Source: Dictyobacter arantiisoli (GTDB lineage: Bacteria; Chloroflexota; Ktedonobacteria; Ktedonobacterales; Ktedonobacteraceae). Taken from it: a stretch of DNA of 64,000 nucleotides. Shown here in pieces: positions 1 to 9,241 of the stretch (within the stretch, counting starts at the first letter, position 1; each line of letters opens with the position of its first letter). The stretch is taken from positions 51,569 to 115,568 of the forward strand of contig NZ_BIXY01000009.1 in the NCBI RefSeq assembly GCF_008326305.1. The letters are read 5' to 3'. A model generated the notes under the pieces. It ran no database searches. It had not been told where the DNA came from and saw only the letters and a list, made by a program, of their open reading frames with translations. A program made the translations under genes and the position numbers.

Positions 1-57
1 TGGTGGATGACGAGATTAGCAGTTTGTGAAATGAAGCAGGGAGAAATGATCGGTTGA
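1..57 (+). other. Possible 3' end of an upstream gene (undetermined)
   Basis: The first bases of the window are open in two plus-strand frames, one ending with TGA at 28-30 and one with TGA at 55-57. Either could be the tail of a gene that starts outside the window, and the hairpin at 76-116 would then end it. The stretch is too short to decide or to identify a family. Confidence 0.2.
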
Positions 58-75
58 GCTGTCGTCGTAGAGGAA

Positions 76-116
76 AATAGAGAGCATACAATCAGCCAGA
101 TTGTATGCTCTCTATT
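76..116. terminator. 18-bp perfect hairpin, bidirectional terminator candidate
   Basis: Arms 76-93 and 99-116 are exact reverse complements (18 bp) around a 5-nt loop. It lies 14 bp past the stop of the minus-strand oligoendopeptidase gene and would also follow any plus-strand gene entering from the left. The arms end in AATAG/CTATT rather than a long T-run. Confidence 0.65.
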
Positions 117-129
117 GGAAAGGAACAAG

Positions 130-1926
130 TTAGCCCAGAAGTTGTTCTAACTGATCGAGGTGGGCTTCAAAGAGTTTGAAGGCTTGATGTACTGGTTCTG
201 GTGTCGTCATATCTACACCAGCTTTTTTCAACAATTCAATGCTATAGTCTGATGAGCCAGAGCTGAGGAATTTCAGATAGCGCTCGACTGCTGGTTGTCC
301 TTCAGTCAGAATCTGCTGGGCCAACGCTGCGGAGGCAGAGATACCTGTGGCGTACTGATAGACATAGAAGTTGTAGTAGAAGTGAGGGATACGAGCCCAC
401 TCAATCCCAATCAGATCGTCGATGACAGCCTCGCCGCCATAATACTTTTTGTTGAGTGTCGTATACATCTCTGTCAGGGTATCGGCCGTTAAGGACTCTC
501 CGTGTTCGGCATTACTATGAATCTGTTGCTCAAACTCGGCAAACATTGTCTGTCTGAAGAGGGTCGCACGAATATCTTCCAACGAATGATTCAGGATAGC
601 GATTTGTACCGCTTTATCGTTAGTATTTTTAAGTAGATATTCGGTGAGCAGATTTTCATTGAGTGTGGATGCTACTTCAGCCACAAAAATGGTGTAATCG
701 CCATATTGATAGGGCTGGTTGGTGCGCGTGAAATAGGAATGCATCGAATGTCCTAACTCATGTGCCAGGGTGAACATGCTGTCGCGTTTCTCCTGGAAGT
801 TGAGCAGGATAAAAGGTTGTGTTCCATAGGCACCACCACTGTAAGCACCACTGCGCTTCCCAGGTGTCTCGTAGACATCGATCCAACGTTGTTCAAAGCC
901 TTGCTTGAGAATTGAGAGATAGTTTTCTCCCAGGGGAGCCAGGGCCTCTAAGACAGTGTTACGAGCCTGCTCATACGTCACAGTGTCATTGATTTCTTCG
1001 ACAATGGGCGTATAGAGATCATACATATGCAGTTCATCGAGCTTCAGCATGCGCTTGCGCAATTTCATATAGCGATTGAGTAGCGGAATATTCTCAGCAA
1101 CTGCGATGATCAGATTGTCATAGACGCTTTCTGGAATATTATTGCCTGACAGAGCGCTCTGACGACTTGAGCTATACTTGCGCTGACGCGCATAGAAGAT
1201 GTGTGATTTTACCTGTGAAGCAAGCGTTGCTGCCAGCGTATTTCGTTGCTTAAAGAAGGTATTGTGCAAGCCCTCAAAAGCTTCCTGACGTACGCGGCGA
1301 TCAGCGCTACGCAGATAGGTGGTATAGTTGCCCGGTGTGAGCTCTACTTGTTTGCCTTCTTCATTACTAATGGAAGGCAATTTGAGATCGGCATTATCGA
1401 TCATGGAGAAAATCGCATCTGGTGCGCTTGCCAGTTCACCAGCCGCAGCCAGAACCGCTTCAACTTCCGAGGAACGGACGTGTGGTCGCTTGCGATTGAG
1501 ATCCTGTAGCTGAATATTATAGAGCTCTAAGCCAGGTGTTTGCTGGATATATTGATCCAGTGTTTCCTGTGAGAGGGCCAGAATTTCCGGTTCGATGAAG
1601 GATGCCGCTGTCGACGTGCGTACAAATAATTGCGTCGCGCGATCTTCAAAGGCGAGATACTTACTATTCGTAGTATCTTCATCTTTGCGCATCGATGAAT
1701 AGACATAAACCTTTTCGAGTATTTCGTAAATTTCATCCCGTGTTTGCAGGACTTTTAGCAAGGCTGATCCGCCATTGGCGATCGTTCCTTTGAGTCCTTC
1801 AAACTCGGGTAGGCGTTGTTGCACCGCTTGAAAATCCCGCTCCCAGTCGTTGTTTGTGGGATAGATGCTTTCAAGGTTCCAGGTGTAGGGAGTTGAAATT
1901 TCTTCACGTTTCTTATACGTTTGCAA
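130..1926 (-). CDS. pepF: Oligoendopeptidase F (M3B family)
   Basis: A 598-residue cytosolic zinc metallopeptidase that cuts short peptides and usually helps recycle peptides from protein turnover or uptake. The zinc signature TLAHELGHSMHSYF lies near residue 387. The third ligand region EVASTLNENLL follows about 28 residues later, as in M3 peptidases. The N-terminal half is the helical PepF domain, and the length matches the family (about 600). The start MQTYKKREE is preceded by GAAAGG about 10 nt upstream. It is monocistronic, with a hairpin right after the stop and a 400-bp gap upstream. Family assignment is firm; the peptide substrate is unknown. Confidence 0.95.
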   Translation of the reverse strand: MQTYKKREEISTPYTWNLESIYPTNNDWERDFQAVQQRLPEFEGLKGTIANGGSALLKVLQTRDEIYEILEKVYVYSSMRKDEDTTNSKYLAFEDRATQLFVRTSTAASFIEPEILALSQETLDQYIQQTPGLELYNIQLQDLNRKRPHVRSSEVEAVLAAAGELASAPDAIFSMIDNADLKLPSISNEEGKQVELTPGNYTTYLRSADRRVRQEAFEGLHNTFFKQRNTLAATLASQVKSHIFYARQRKYSSSRQSALSGNNIPESVYDNLIIAVAENIPLLNRYMKLRKRMLKLDELHMYDLYTPIVEEINDTVTYEQARNTVLEALAPLGENYLSILKQGFEQRWIDVYETPGKRSGAYSGGAYGTQPFILLNFQEKRDSMFTLAHELGHSMHSYFTRTNQPYQYGDYTIFVAEVASTLNENLLTEYLLKNTNDKAVQIAILNHSLEDIRATLFRQTMFAEFEQQIHSNAEHGESLTADTLTEMYTTLNKKYYGGEAVIDDLIGIEWARIPHFYYNFYVYQYATGISASAALAQQILTEGQPAVERYLKFLSSGSSDYSIELLKKAGVDMTTPEPVHQAFKLFEAHLDQLEQLLG

Positions 1927-2337
1927 TGTCGATACGACCTTTCTTCATGGTTGTGAAAATGGGCCTGTTTCTGGATGTACTCACATAATATCATATGCCT
2001 CTAGCCGGCGAAGGAATGTTGTCTCTAAGATAGAACAATGGAATTTGTTTGATTTGCGAATGTTTTGTAAGAAGGATTAGGATTTGTCTGGAGTTGCCTT
2101 CAAAAGGTTGTCTGGCTATACGGCGGCAGGATGAAATGTTCTGAAAGGGTGGTCTGTTTCAACGCAGACAAGTATCAGGCTTGTAGAATTTAGTAAAGCG
2201 TAAAAATATGTATTCATGTGCATATATAGCATCAGCTTTGTTGGAATGACTTCCCTGGAATACGTGGCAGAGATCCCAAAGATTTGGGACGTAGAAGAAA
2301 AGCTGTATGGGTTGTACCTGGAATGAGAGAATAAAAA
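1927..2337. other. Intergenic, no gene seen
   Basis: About 410 bp between the pepF start and the terminator of the next minus-strand gene. It should hold the pepF promoter; a TATTAT hexamer occurs on the minus strand near 1990 but no convincing -35 box is spaced correctly. No ORF or RNA structure stands out. Confidence 0.5.
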
Positions 2338-2364
2338 GGGAGCGAATATATGTTATTCGCTCCC
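2338..2364 (-). terminator. Intrinsic terminator of the GT2 gene
   Basis: Perfect 11-bp stem (2338-2348 with 2354-2364, GGGAGCGAATA) around the 5-nt loop TATGT. On the minus strand it is followed by TTTTTATT, a classical rho-independent signal 38 bp past the stop of the gene at 2403. Confidence 0.85.
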
Positions 2365-2402
2365 AGCAGTTTCAGCAGCTCAACAAGTTTTGACGAGAGC
2401 AG

Positions 2403-3395
2403 TTATTCTTCATCCTCGTCGTCATCTTCATCTTCCTCATCTTCGTCGTATTCACCGAGTAAGAGATCGTCACGGTCTCCCCATTTTGAGAGATACCGAT
2501 AAAAATTCCGTTTGGTGATCCGAGTATGTTCGGCGTCAGAGAGGCCGGCATAGATCGAAGCGGGATGGAAGATGATAGGGAGATCAGGGACGCGAAGCAC
2601 ATTGAGCTCAGCATCGCGAATTGCAAAGCTAAAGTCAACATCCATGAAATCAGGATAGCGGTATCCTTCATCGAGCAAACCGGCTTTTTTCAGCAAGGCG
2701 CGCGGAAAGGCCATACAGCGCCCATCAATCACCTCGGCCTCATCTTCAGTTGTCTCCTCGAAGTGGCGCATATCCTCGGTGCGTAAGCCACGAGGACCTG
2801 CCAGCCCCACCTCTGGATCTGAGAGCACCTGTTCAAGTGCTGTAAAGATGTCGCCTGTCAGCTCGGCATTTGTATCGAGCAGGAGAATATAATGCCCACG
2901 GCTTTGTTGGAAGCCGAGATTATATGCTTCAGCCATACCTACCTTGCGCGTGGTACTCACCACATGAACTCGGGCATCGCGCTCATGGAGCCTTTCTGCC
3001 CAGCTATCAAATCCATCTTGTGATGAGTTATCGATGAGCATGATCTCTAGCGAGGTTGTGCCCGCAAACTGTAGGACGCTCTCGACACAGCGGCGTGCCT
3101 GCTCATTCCCATTCTGTGCCAGAATATTGATCGAAAAGGTGCAGAGATCTGGCTCATTGAGTAATGAGGGCAACTGACGTGCGGTGCGATATTGGGTTCC
3201 ATCCACCAGGATACTTGGAAGAATAACCAGGTGAGCGCCATGAGGATTATCTTTTACCGCGTAGCCAGCCTCCTCAAGTTGTTGTTTGAGAATATCGGCA
3301 CGGTCATATTGTCCTTTGCGTCGCAGGAGATCACGTTCATGAGAAAGTGCGAGAATCTCCTCGGGGATACCTTGACGATATGGACGGGTAGTCAT
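2403..3395 (-). CDS. Glycosyltransferase family 2 with CysRS-like N-terminal segment and acidic tail
   Basis: A 330-residue protein in three parts. Residues about 15-60 (KGQYDRADILKQQLEEAGY, then VKDNPHGAHLVI) resemble the extreme C-terminal helices of cysteinyl-tRNA synthetase, where a pattern like R..KD...AD.IRD.L...G..V.DT..G is usual. Residues about 88-300 are a GT-A glycosyltransferase: FSINILAQNG, LIDNSSQDGFD, ILLLDTNAEL as the DxD-like region, and EVIDGRCMAFPRALL. The last 20 or so residues are almost all Asp/Glu. Start and SD (AAGGAAGG) are clear. No membrane segment is seen, so it probably acts in the cytosol on a rhamnosyl- or surface-glycan-type acceptor; the substrate is unknown. 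The fusion is the odd feature. Confidence 0.8.
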   Translation of the reverse strand: MTTRPYRQGIPEEILALSHERDLLRRKGQYDRADILKQQLEEAGYAVKDNPHGAHLVILPSILVDGTQYRTARQLPSLLNEPDLCTFSINILAQNGNEQARRCVESVLQFAGTTSLEIMLIDNSSQDGFDSWAERLHERDARVHVVSTTRKVGMAEAYNLGFQQSRGHYILLLDTNAELTGDIFTALEQVLSDPEVGLAGPRGLRTEDMRHFEETTEDEAEVIDGRCMAFPRALLKKAGLLDEGYRYPDFMDVDFSFAIRDAELNVLRVPDLPIIFHPASIYAGLSDAEHTRITKRNFYRYLSKWGDRDDLLLGEYDEDEEDEDDDEDEE

Positions 3396-4108
3396 ATTTT
3401 TTCCTTCCTTGCTACGTTACATTCTATCCACAAACATTCCTACCTGCCCGATGTAGTTCCACGGGTTGGCAGCCCACTGAAAATAGCTCTGTTGGTATTG
3501 ATGACATTTGTATCTGTTTGATCCCATTCCATCCTCCCATTGAACAGTGCGAACAGGGGTGACAATGAAGCGTCAGCATATGAATACGTGGACGCGTTTG
3601 CTTGTAATCAAAGCGGGCGTTGCTGAAGCGTTTTCTCCCCCGTACATAGTCGGGTATCATCTGCTGTCTTAACGGGACATGCCTGCTGTGTTACTGTTCT
3701 GTCGCTGTGACCAGTTGGACGTAGCGCACAAAGTCTATCATAGTAATCTATGATTGTATATGTATGTTGCTACAATCTGCATGGTGTAGCCTCTATAGCT
3801 ATCCGCTTCTAGTTGTTTCTTGATGAGATAGCCTTCTAGAAGACGAACAGATCCCGGATCATTCGTTATACATCCGGAGCTCCAATCGGCTGCAGGCTTT
3901 TGTCCGCTTTTGAGGGGGAATTGTGTAAATGGCATGTTGCGCGTTATTGCACAATGTATAGTTGGAGATCATCATGGCAAACTCCCTTCCTGACGAGTCA
4001 CTACCAATCTGTCAACAATTATAGCATATGCTTTGTTTCTGAGTATGCTTGAGGTTTTTGGAATGTTTGTGTTTGTATAAGGAACATGACAATTGCAATT
4101 TCAAGACA
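3396..4108. other. Intergenic, no confident gene
   Basis: About 710 bp. Short minus-strand frames occur (78 codons at 3424-3660, 65 codons at 3738-3935), but neither has a convincing ribosome binding site or recognisable sequence. No tRNA or strong repeat was seen before the hairpin at 4109. Confidence 0.5.
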
Positions 4109-4179
4109 CAGAAATAGCCAGGGATCTTCATTTCATTTCTCTGTTCCTGAAATGAAATGAAGATCCCTGGCTATTTCTG
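4109..4179. terminator. 31-bp perfect hairpin downstream of manC
   Basis: Arms 4109-4139 and 4149-4179 are exact reverse complements over 31 bp with a 9-nt loop. It lies 24 bp after the manC stop on the minus strand. There is no T-run after it, and the stem is three times the length of a normal intrinsic terminator, so it may serve RNA stability or be a remnant of a palindromic repeat. Confidence 0.6.
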
Positions 4180-4203
4180 GGGACGAAAAAGAGTGATAGT
4201 GCA

Positions 4204-5259
4204 TCAGGCCTTTTTATGATGTTGTTCAGCTAATTCTTTGACACGTTGAACATGTGTTTTGTGGCAGATGACGGTCATATCTTCCATCTCTACAACAATT
4301 ACATCTTCTATTCCAATCGTATAAATGCGTCGCGCGGTATTATTATAGACAATCACATTTTGACTTCCCAGACCGATATGTGCTCCAACGGCGCGAATGC
4401 CCTGTTCGTCAGCAGGGAAGAGTGCTCCATATTGTTCCCAGTTGCCAACATCGTTCCAACCAAGCTGAGCAGGTATCACGACCAGATTCTGGGTCTTCTC
4501 TAGAATGCCATAATCAATTGATATTGATTGTAAGGAAGGCCAACGCTCCTGTAGTGTCTTCTCATCGGGGCCTGCACTTACAATATCCTGGATATGTTTC
4601 ACCATTTCAGGCAAATGATCGCGGAATTCGGCCAGAATAGCTTTTACGCTCCAAATAAAAATACCCGCATTCCATACATAATGGCCATCCTGGATATAGT
4701 TTTGTGCGGTCTCTAAATTGGGTTTTTCAACAAAACGTTCTACCTGGAATGCTGTATAGCCATAGTCCTGGCTGAACTCTTCCGCATAGCGAATGTAGCC
4801 ATAACCTGTCTCCGGCTTTGTGGGCTGGATGCCAATTGTCACAAGTTTCCCTTGCTCGGCTAGTTGATAGGCCAGTTGAAGTGTTTGCCTGAGATTCTCC
4901 ACTTCTAAAATAACGGCATCAGCACTAAAAATAGCCATAACTGCATCGGGATCTTGTCTGGCAATGGTTTCGGCTGCCCAGACAATGGCAGGAGCAGAGT
5001 TACGTCCCAGCGGTTCGCGCAGAATATGAGTTTCGGGGATGGTTGGCAAATGTTCATGTACGAGGCCCGCCATGTTTGCCCCTGTAACTACCCAGGATTG
5101 CTGGGGGGTTACGAGTGGAGCTACACGTTCCAAGGTTTCTTGTATCATACTTTGACCACTCGGAAGTGGCAGAAATTGTTTTGGAAAGCTCGGTGTACTC
5201 AAGGGCCATAAGCGCGTGCCACTACCACCCGCTAAAATGACGGCGTTAAGATGCTTCAT
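4204..5259 (-). CDS. manC: Mannose-1-phosphate guanylyltransferase
   Basis: Makes GDP-mannose from mannose-1-phosphate and GTP, the donor for mannose, fucose and rhamnose-type glycans. The nucleotidyltransferase signature LAGGSGTRLWPLS stands at the N-terminus, followed by FPKQFLPL, FSADAVI, GYGYIRY and FVEKP. The C-terminal beta-helix is present (VGNWEQYGALFP, ending near VICHKTHVQRVKEL), but there is no phosphomannose isomerase domain, so it is the monofunctional type of about 350 residues. I place the start at MKHLNAVIL (5259) because the 25 codons upstream look non-coding; a GGAGG lies 14 nt before it, a long spacing. It is likely to supply the glycan cluster at 28-44 kb. Confidence 0.93.
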   Translation of the reverse strand: MKHLNAVILAGGSGTRLWPLSTPSFPKQFLPLPSGQSMIQETLERVAPLVTPQQSWVVTGANMAGLVHEHLPTIPETHILREPLGRNSAPAIVWAAETIARQDPDAVMAIFSADAVILEVENLRQTLQLAYQLAEQGKLVTIGIQPTKPETGYGYIRYAEEFSQDYGYTAFQVERFVEKPNLETAQNYIQDGHYVWNAGIFIWSVKAILAEFRDHLPEMVKHIQDIVSAGPDEKTLQERWPSLQSISIDYGILEKTQNLVVIPAQLGWNDVGNWEQYGALFPADEQGIRAVGAHIGLGSQNVIVYNNTARRIYTIGIEDVIVVEMEDMTVICHKTHVQRVKELAEQHHKKA

Positions 5260-5767
5260 AATGAAAAATGACGCCTCCTCACAGCAAATCCTGTGTCTTT
5301 CTCTGACTGCTAGCGGAATACCCTTGTTCCGCATGTAGTGTATGGTCGGATTGTATAGGTGTTTTCCGATTGTGTCAAATTGTAGAACTAACTACCTACC
5401 AGGTACTGATTGTATTGATATCGCCCGATGCCCATGTTTGCCTCTGCCATTCCAGACGAACCAGAAGGACTGAAAATATCATAATTTTGACGTATTTCAA
5501 ATGTATCACTATAATCTCCTGTATTCAGAGTGCCGCGCCGTGTATTCCTGGGAAGAATGAGACATCTGTCAGGGGAGAGACTCCGCCTGTCACAGGTTTT
5601 CTGCTCGGGTTGAAGGGCGACTGCTTCTTGTGTGAAGCGCAAGTACCATTCGTCGATTCCTCTAGTCAGAAGTTAGGTCCGTATGGTATGCTTGACGCAC
5701 AATACTAGACAGAAATGTAATTAGACTGAGTTGTTGTACTCGTCGCGATTTATCGATAGAGAAGAAC
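5260..5767. other. Divergent promoter region between manC and murJ
   Basis: About 500 bp between two divergent genes. It must contain both promoters, but no well-spaced pair of hexamers is clear. Overlapping frames on both strands (for example 5370-5708 plus, 5388-5642 minus) lack protein-like composition and are not called as genes. Confidence 0.45.
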
Positions 5768-8125
5768 ATGGAAAACGAAGGACAACAAGGGTCTCTGCCT
5801 GATCGGGGGCCATCAGAACAGCAAGGATATTACGGCTGGCAGTATGACCAGGATGCAACAGAAGTGAGGCCACCGTCTCCTTCTGGTACTCCTCCGCGGT
5901 CGTTCTCCTCTCCGCCAGGGTCCCAGTCAAATCGCTTGCCACCAAGAGCTCAGAATCCTCAGTCACCGCAGGATAAGGGCTCTTCTAAATATCAGCAACA
6001 CTATCAACAGAAGTCGCAACAGCCTATACAAGATATGGGTATGACGCTGGGTTTTGGTCAGGGAACAGAATATCAATATTTTGAGGTTCCACAGCCTTCT
6101 CAGCCGATGGCACAACTACGGCAGGAGCGTTTACAGCAATTACGCGAGGAACGTATGCGTCGACAACAGCGCCGTATCCGTGGTGGAGATGTGACGGCGA
6201 TGTTTCCCTGGAAGGATGGCAAGCCTGATACTCAGCCACCCACTCCACAGGGGAGTGTACGTTCTGGAAGTCAAGAGGCCCCGATGGCGCCTTTTAGTCC
6301 TTCCTCACCGCCGCAATTTTCGCCCCGTATCTCATTGCCCGGACAACCTATAGATGAAGCGAAGGAAATCGTGCCGGTCCGCTCATCGACCATGCGCCCT
6401 CAGGGGTTGCAACTGCCAAAGCGTGAGGTTGCAACAGGAGCGGCTTTACAGCCTGCGGCCGCGTCGGCACAAGATACTGGCATGTTGCAAAAAGTCCGTG
6501 TAGGACGGGCTATGTCCATCCTGACGATTGCCTTTGTCGCCAGTCGCGTGCTCGGTATTCTTCGTTCCTCGATGTTTGCCATTGTCTTTGGCACCAGTAA
6601 CATCTCGGATGCCTATCTGCAGGCCTTTCTTGTTCCTGACTTGATTTTTAACATTGTGTCAGGTGGTGCGCTAAGCTCAGCTTTTATTCCAGTCTTTACC
6701 AACTATATGGTCAGTGAAAATGATCAAAGTAAAGCCTGGCGTATTGCTAGTTCCGCATTGAACCTGGCAATTGCCATGATGACGATATTTGCTGCCCTGG
6801 GTATCATTTTCGCGCGTCAACTGGTTCCCTTATATAATGCGGGCGCAACATCTGCACAGCTGGATTTGATCGCTTCATTGACACGCATCATGTTATTGCA
6901 ATCAGTGATTCTGGGTAGTGGCGTGATTGTTACTTCGATTCTGAATGCGCAACAGGATTTCAAGCTTTCGGCGATTGGATCTGTACTCTACAATGTTGGA
7001 TTGATCGGTGGCTTGCTTCCAGGTTTGTTCTTTTACCTGACCGGACAGAATAATACGATCTTTGCGGTCTATGCAGCGACCTGGGGTGTGGTTATTGGCG
7101 CGTTAGTGCAGGTTGGCGTGCAAGTTCCAGGTATGTTTAAAGTTGGCATGAAATATACCCGTTCGTTCGATTGGAAAGATCCAGGCATTATTCAGATTGC
7201 GAAACAGATGGGGCCGCGCATTGGAAATTCGGCCATGGTGTATTTATCCACCTTTGTGGATCGTGATTTGATTATGCTGGTGGTGGGTACTGCGGGTGGT
7301 GGTGTGACGCAGTATTATCAGGCTTTCCAATTGGTTCTGTTGCCTTATGGTATTTTTGGTTTGTCGCCAGCTACCGCGGTTTTCCCTACTCTGGCTGAGA
7401 ATATTTCGAAAGGTCGCTTTGACCGGGTTCGCAGCACTATTTTGGATACGCTGCGTAGCATTTTGTATACTACCATTCCGTCAAGTATCGGGTTGATCAT
7501 TCTTGGTTTGCCTGTAATTCAAGTACTTTTGCAGCATGGTCACTATAATTTCGAGAGTGCTCAGTCCACGTATTTTCCACTGGCAGCTTTTTCGATTGGT
7601 CTGGCTGGATTGTGCGTTGTGGAACTTTTGACCCGTTCATTCTACGCCATGCGTGATACGAAGACGCCGGTTATTGTGAGTATTGCTCAATTCATTTTTA
7701 AGATCGCGTTGAGCTTGATCCTGGTGAATGCGGCTGTATGGGGAACACGGTGGGGACTGGCTGGCCTGGCCTTCTCAACTTCGGCTGCTAATATTCTAGA
7801 GGCGGTCGTCCTGTTCTGGCTATTGGATCAGCGCATTGGTGATATGCAACCAAAAGCATTATTAGTGTTTATTGGGCGCGTGTTGCTGGCATCGCTGGTG
7901 ATGGCTGTGGCTGTGTTTGTGGTCCGTGAAGTATTGGATTTTGTGTTGAATACCACTAACAGACAATCTACAGGTGTCCTGGGAACGATTGAGGTTATCA
8001 TTAAACTGGGTATTGAGGTTTTTGTGGCCCTGTTCGTGTACATACGTGTTTCACGGCGTATAGGGGTTCAAGAGCTAGGATCGTTTAAGCGCATTCTGGA
8101 TCGTCTTAAATTATCATGGATATAG
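5768..8125 (+). CDS. murJ: Lipid II flippase MurJ with long disordered N-terminal extension
   Basis: Integral membrane flippase (MOP superfamily) that moves lipid II across the cytoplasmic membrane for peptidoglycan synthesis. The core starts near residue 240 (MSILTIAFVASRVLGILR, then DAYLQAFLVPD, a typical MurJ opening) and runs through about 14 membrane segments to the end. Residues 1-235 are a Pro/Gln/Ser/Arg-rich cytoplasmic region without recognisable domain, with a basic stretch near 120-140 (RQERLQQLREERMRRQQRR). MurJ proteins are usually 500-550 residues, so the tail adds about 230. The SD GAGAAG precedes the start. The homoserine dehydrogenase start follows 13 bp after the stop and may be co-transcribed. 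Confidence 0.92.
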   Translation: MENEGQQGSLPDRGPSEQQGYYGWQYDQDATEVRPPSPSGTPPRSFSSPPGSQSNRLPPRAQNPQSPQDKGSSKYQQHYQQKSQQPIQDMGMTLGFGQGTEYQYFEVPQPSQPMAQLRQERLQQLREERMRRQQRRIRGGDVTAMFPWKDGKPDTQPPTPQGSVRSGSQEAPMAPFSPSSPPQFSPRISLPGQPIDEAKEIVPVRSSTMRPQGLQLPKREVATGAALQPAAASAQDTGMLQKVRVGRAMSILTIAFVASRVLGILRSSMFAIVFGTSNISDAYLQAFLVPDLIFNIVSGGALSSAFIPVFTNYMVSENDQSKAWRIASSALNLAIAMMTIFAALGIIFARQLVPLYNAGATSAQLDLIASLTRIMLLQSVILGSGVIVTSILNAQQDFKLSAIGSVLYNVGLIGGLLPGLFFYLTGQNNTIFAVYAATWGVVIGALVQVGVQVPGMFKVGMKYTRSFDWKDPGIIQIAKQMGPRIGNSAMVYLSTFVDRDLIMLVVGTAGGGVTQYYQAFQLVLLPYGIFGLSPATAVFPTLAENISKGRFDRVRSTILDTLRSILYTTIPSSIGLIILGLPVIQVLLQHGHYNFESAQSTYFPLAAFSIGLAGLCVVELLTRSFYAMRDTKTPVIVSIAQFIFKIALSLILVNAAVWGTRWGLAGLAFSTSAANILEAVVLFWLLDQRIGDMQPKALLVFIGRVLLASLVMAVAVFVVREVLDFVLNTTNRQSTGVLGTIEVIIKLGIEVFVALFVYIRVSRRIGVQELGSFKRILDRLKLSWI

Positions 8126-8138
8126 GTGGTTGTTGCAG

Positions 8139-9182
8139 ATGAAACATATACGTCTTTCAATTATTGGCTTTGGGGTGGTTGGTCAGGGTCTGGCCGAGCT
8201 GATCCATACCAAACGTGAAATATTGCGTCAAGATTTCGCGCTCGATATTTCGCTCGTAAGTGTCGCGAATGGACGCCATGGCTTTATCTATCGCGCTGAA
8301 GGATTGGATATACCGACACTACTCTCTTTAGCGGAGCAGCGCCAGCCGTTGACGTTGCATCCCGATGTACAGCATTGGCAGAGTCCTCTGGAGGGTTTGC
8401 AGGCCACCGGCGCAGATATATTGGCTGAGGCTACATGGACGAATTTGCGGGATGCTGAACCAGGTATCAGCCACATCCGTACTGCGCTCTCCCATGGTAT
8501 GCATGTAGTAACGGCAAACAAAGGTCCAGCTGCTCTGGCCGCTCATGAGTTGTTTGTGTTAGCGCAACAGCATGGCGTGCAATTGCGCATGGAATCAACA
8601 GTGATGGCCGGGACGCCTGTGGTGAGTACGGTACGCGAGGGAATGGCAGGCGTGACGATACACGCTGTACGTGGCATCTTGAATGGAACAACAAATTATA
8701 TCCTGAGTGCGATGGCTCAGGGACGAGACTATGCCGAGGTGCTGGCAGAGGCGCAGGCGCAGGGATATGCGGAGGTAGATCCTACCGCTGATGTCGAAGG
8801 CTATGATGTGGTTGCTAAAACCGTCATTCTGGCAGCCCTGGTTTTTGGCGTGACATTGAAACCAGATGAGGTCTATCGACAAGGTATTTCTGGGATTACT
8901 AAAGCTCAGGTACACCAGGCCTTACAGAAGGATCAGCGCATCAAACTGGTGGCTTCATTGACGCGCACAGCGGATAATACCTCTGCTCCTCTGCTTGCTC
9001 GCGTGGAGCCTATAGCTTTACCTTTGACGGATGCATTAGCCAGGGTTGATGGCGTGATGAATGCGATTACATTTGAGGGTGACTCGCTCCCCTCAGTGAC
9101 GATCAGTGGTCCCGGTGCCGGTCGTTTGCAGACGGGCCAAGGATTGCTCGCAGACTTGATTGCAATTGCACGTACATGCTAA
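8139..9182 (+). CDS. hom: Homoserine dehydrogenase (short form without ACT domain)
   Basis: Reduces aspartate semialdehyde to homoserine on the way to threonine and methionine. The Rossmann motif IIGFGVVGQGLAEL opens the protein, TANKGPAALAAHELF carries the conserved Lys, and GILNGTTNYILSAM with YAEVDPTADVEGYD is the catalytic dimerisation domain. Length is 347 residues; the C-terminal ACT regulatory domain of the common form is absent, so threonine feedback through ACT is not expected. I chose ATG 8139 because AGGTGG stands about 9 nt upstream, while the codons before it are TTG TTG CAG. It lies 13 bp downstream of murJ and ends in a terminator at 9208. Confidence 0.93.
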   Translation: MKHIRLSIIGFGVVGQGLAELIHTKREILRQDFALDISLVSVANGRHGFIYRAEGLDIPTLLSLAEQRQPLTLHPDVQHWQSPLEGLQATGADILAEATWTNLRDAEPGISHIRTALSHGMHVVTANKGPAALAAHELFVLAQQHGVQLRMESTVMAGTPVVSTVREGMAGVTIHAVRGILNGTTNYILSAMAQGRDYAEVLAEAQAQGYAEVDPTADVEGYDVVAKTVILAALVFGVTLKPDEVYRQGISGITKAQVHQALQKDQRIKLVASLTRTADNTSAPLLARVEPIALPLTDALARVDGVMNAITFEGDSLPSVTISGPGAGRLQTGQGLLADLIAIARTC

Positions 9183-9207
9183 ATATAATACTGAATCTAT
9201 TCAAACG

Positions 9208-9234
9208 AGGCGGGGTGCACAAGCACACCCGCCT
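9208..9234 (+). terminator. Intrinsic terminator after hom
   Basis: GC-rich stem AGGCGGG...CCCGCCT (one bulged A on the 3' side) with a short loop, followed by TTTGTCATTT. It separates the plus-strand hom gene from the convergent minus-strand EncFtn-like gene, and may serve both. Confidence 0.75.
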
Positions 9235-9241
9235 TTGTCAT

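Noticed and set aside
3738..3935. 65-codon minus-strand ORF upstream of the GT2 gene
   Set aside because: No SD and no recognisable or conserved-looking sequence.
5370..5708. 112-codon plus-strand ORF between manC and murJ
   Set aside because: No ribosome binding site, biased composition and overlap with another frame on the opposite strand; the gap is a divergent promoter region.
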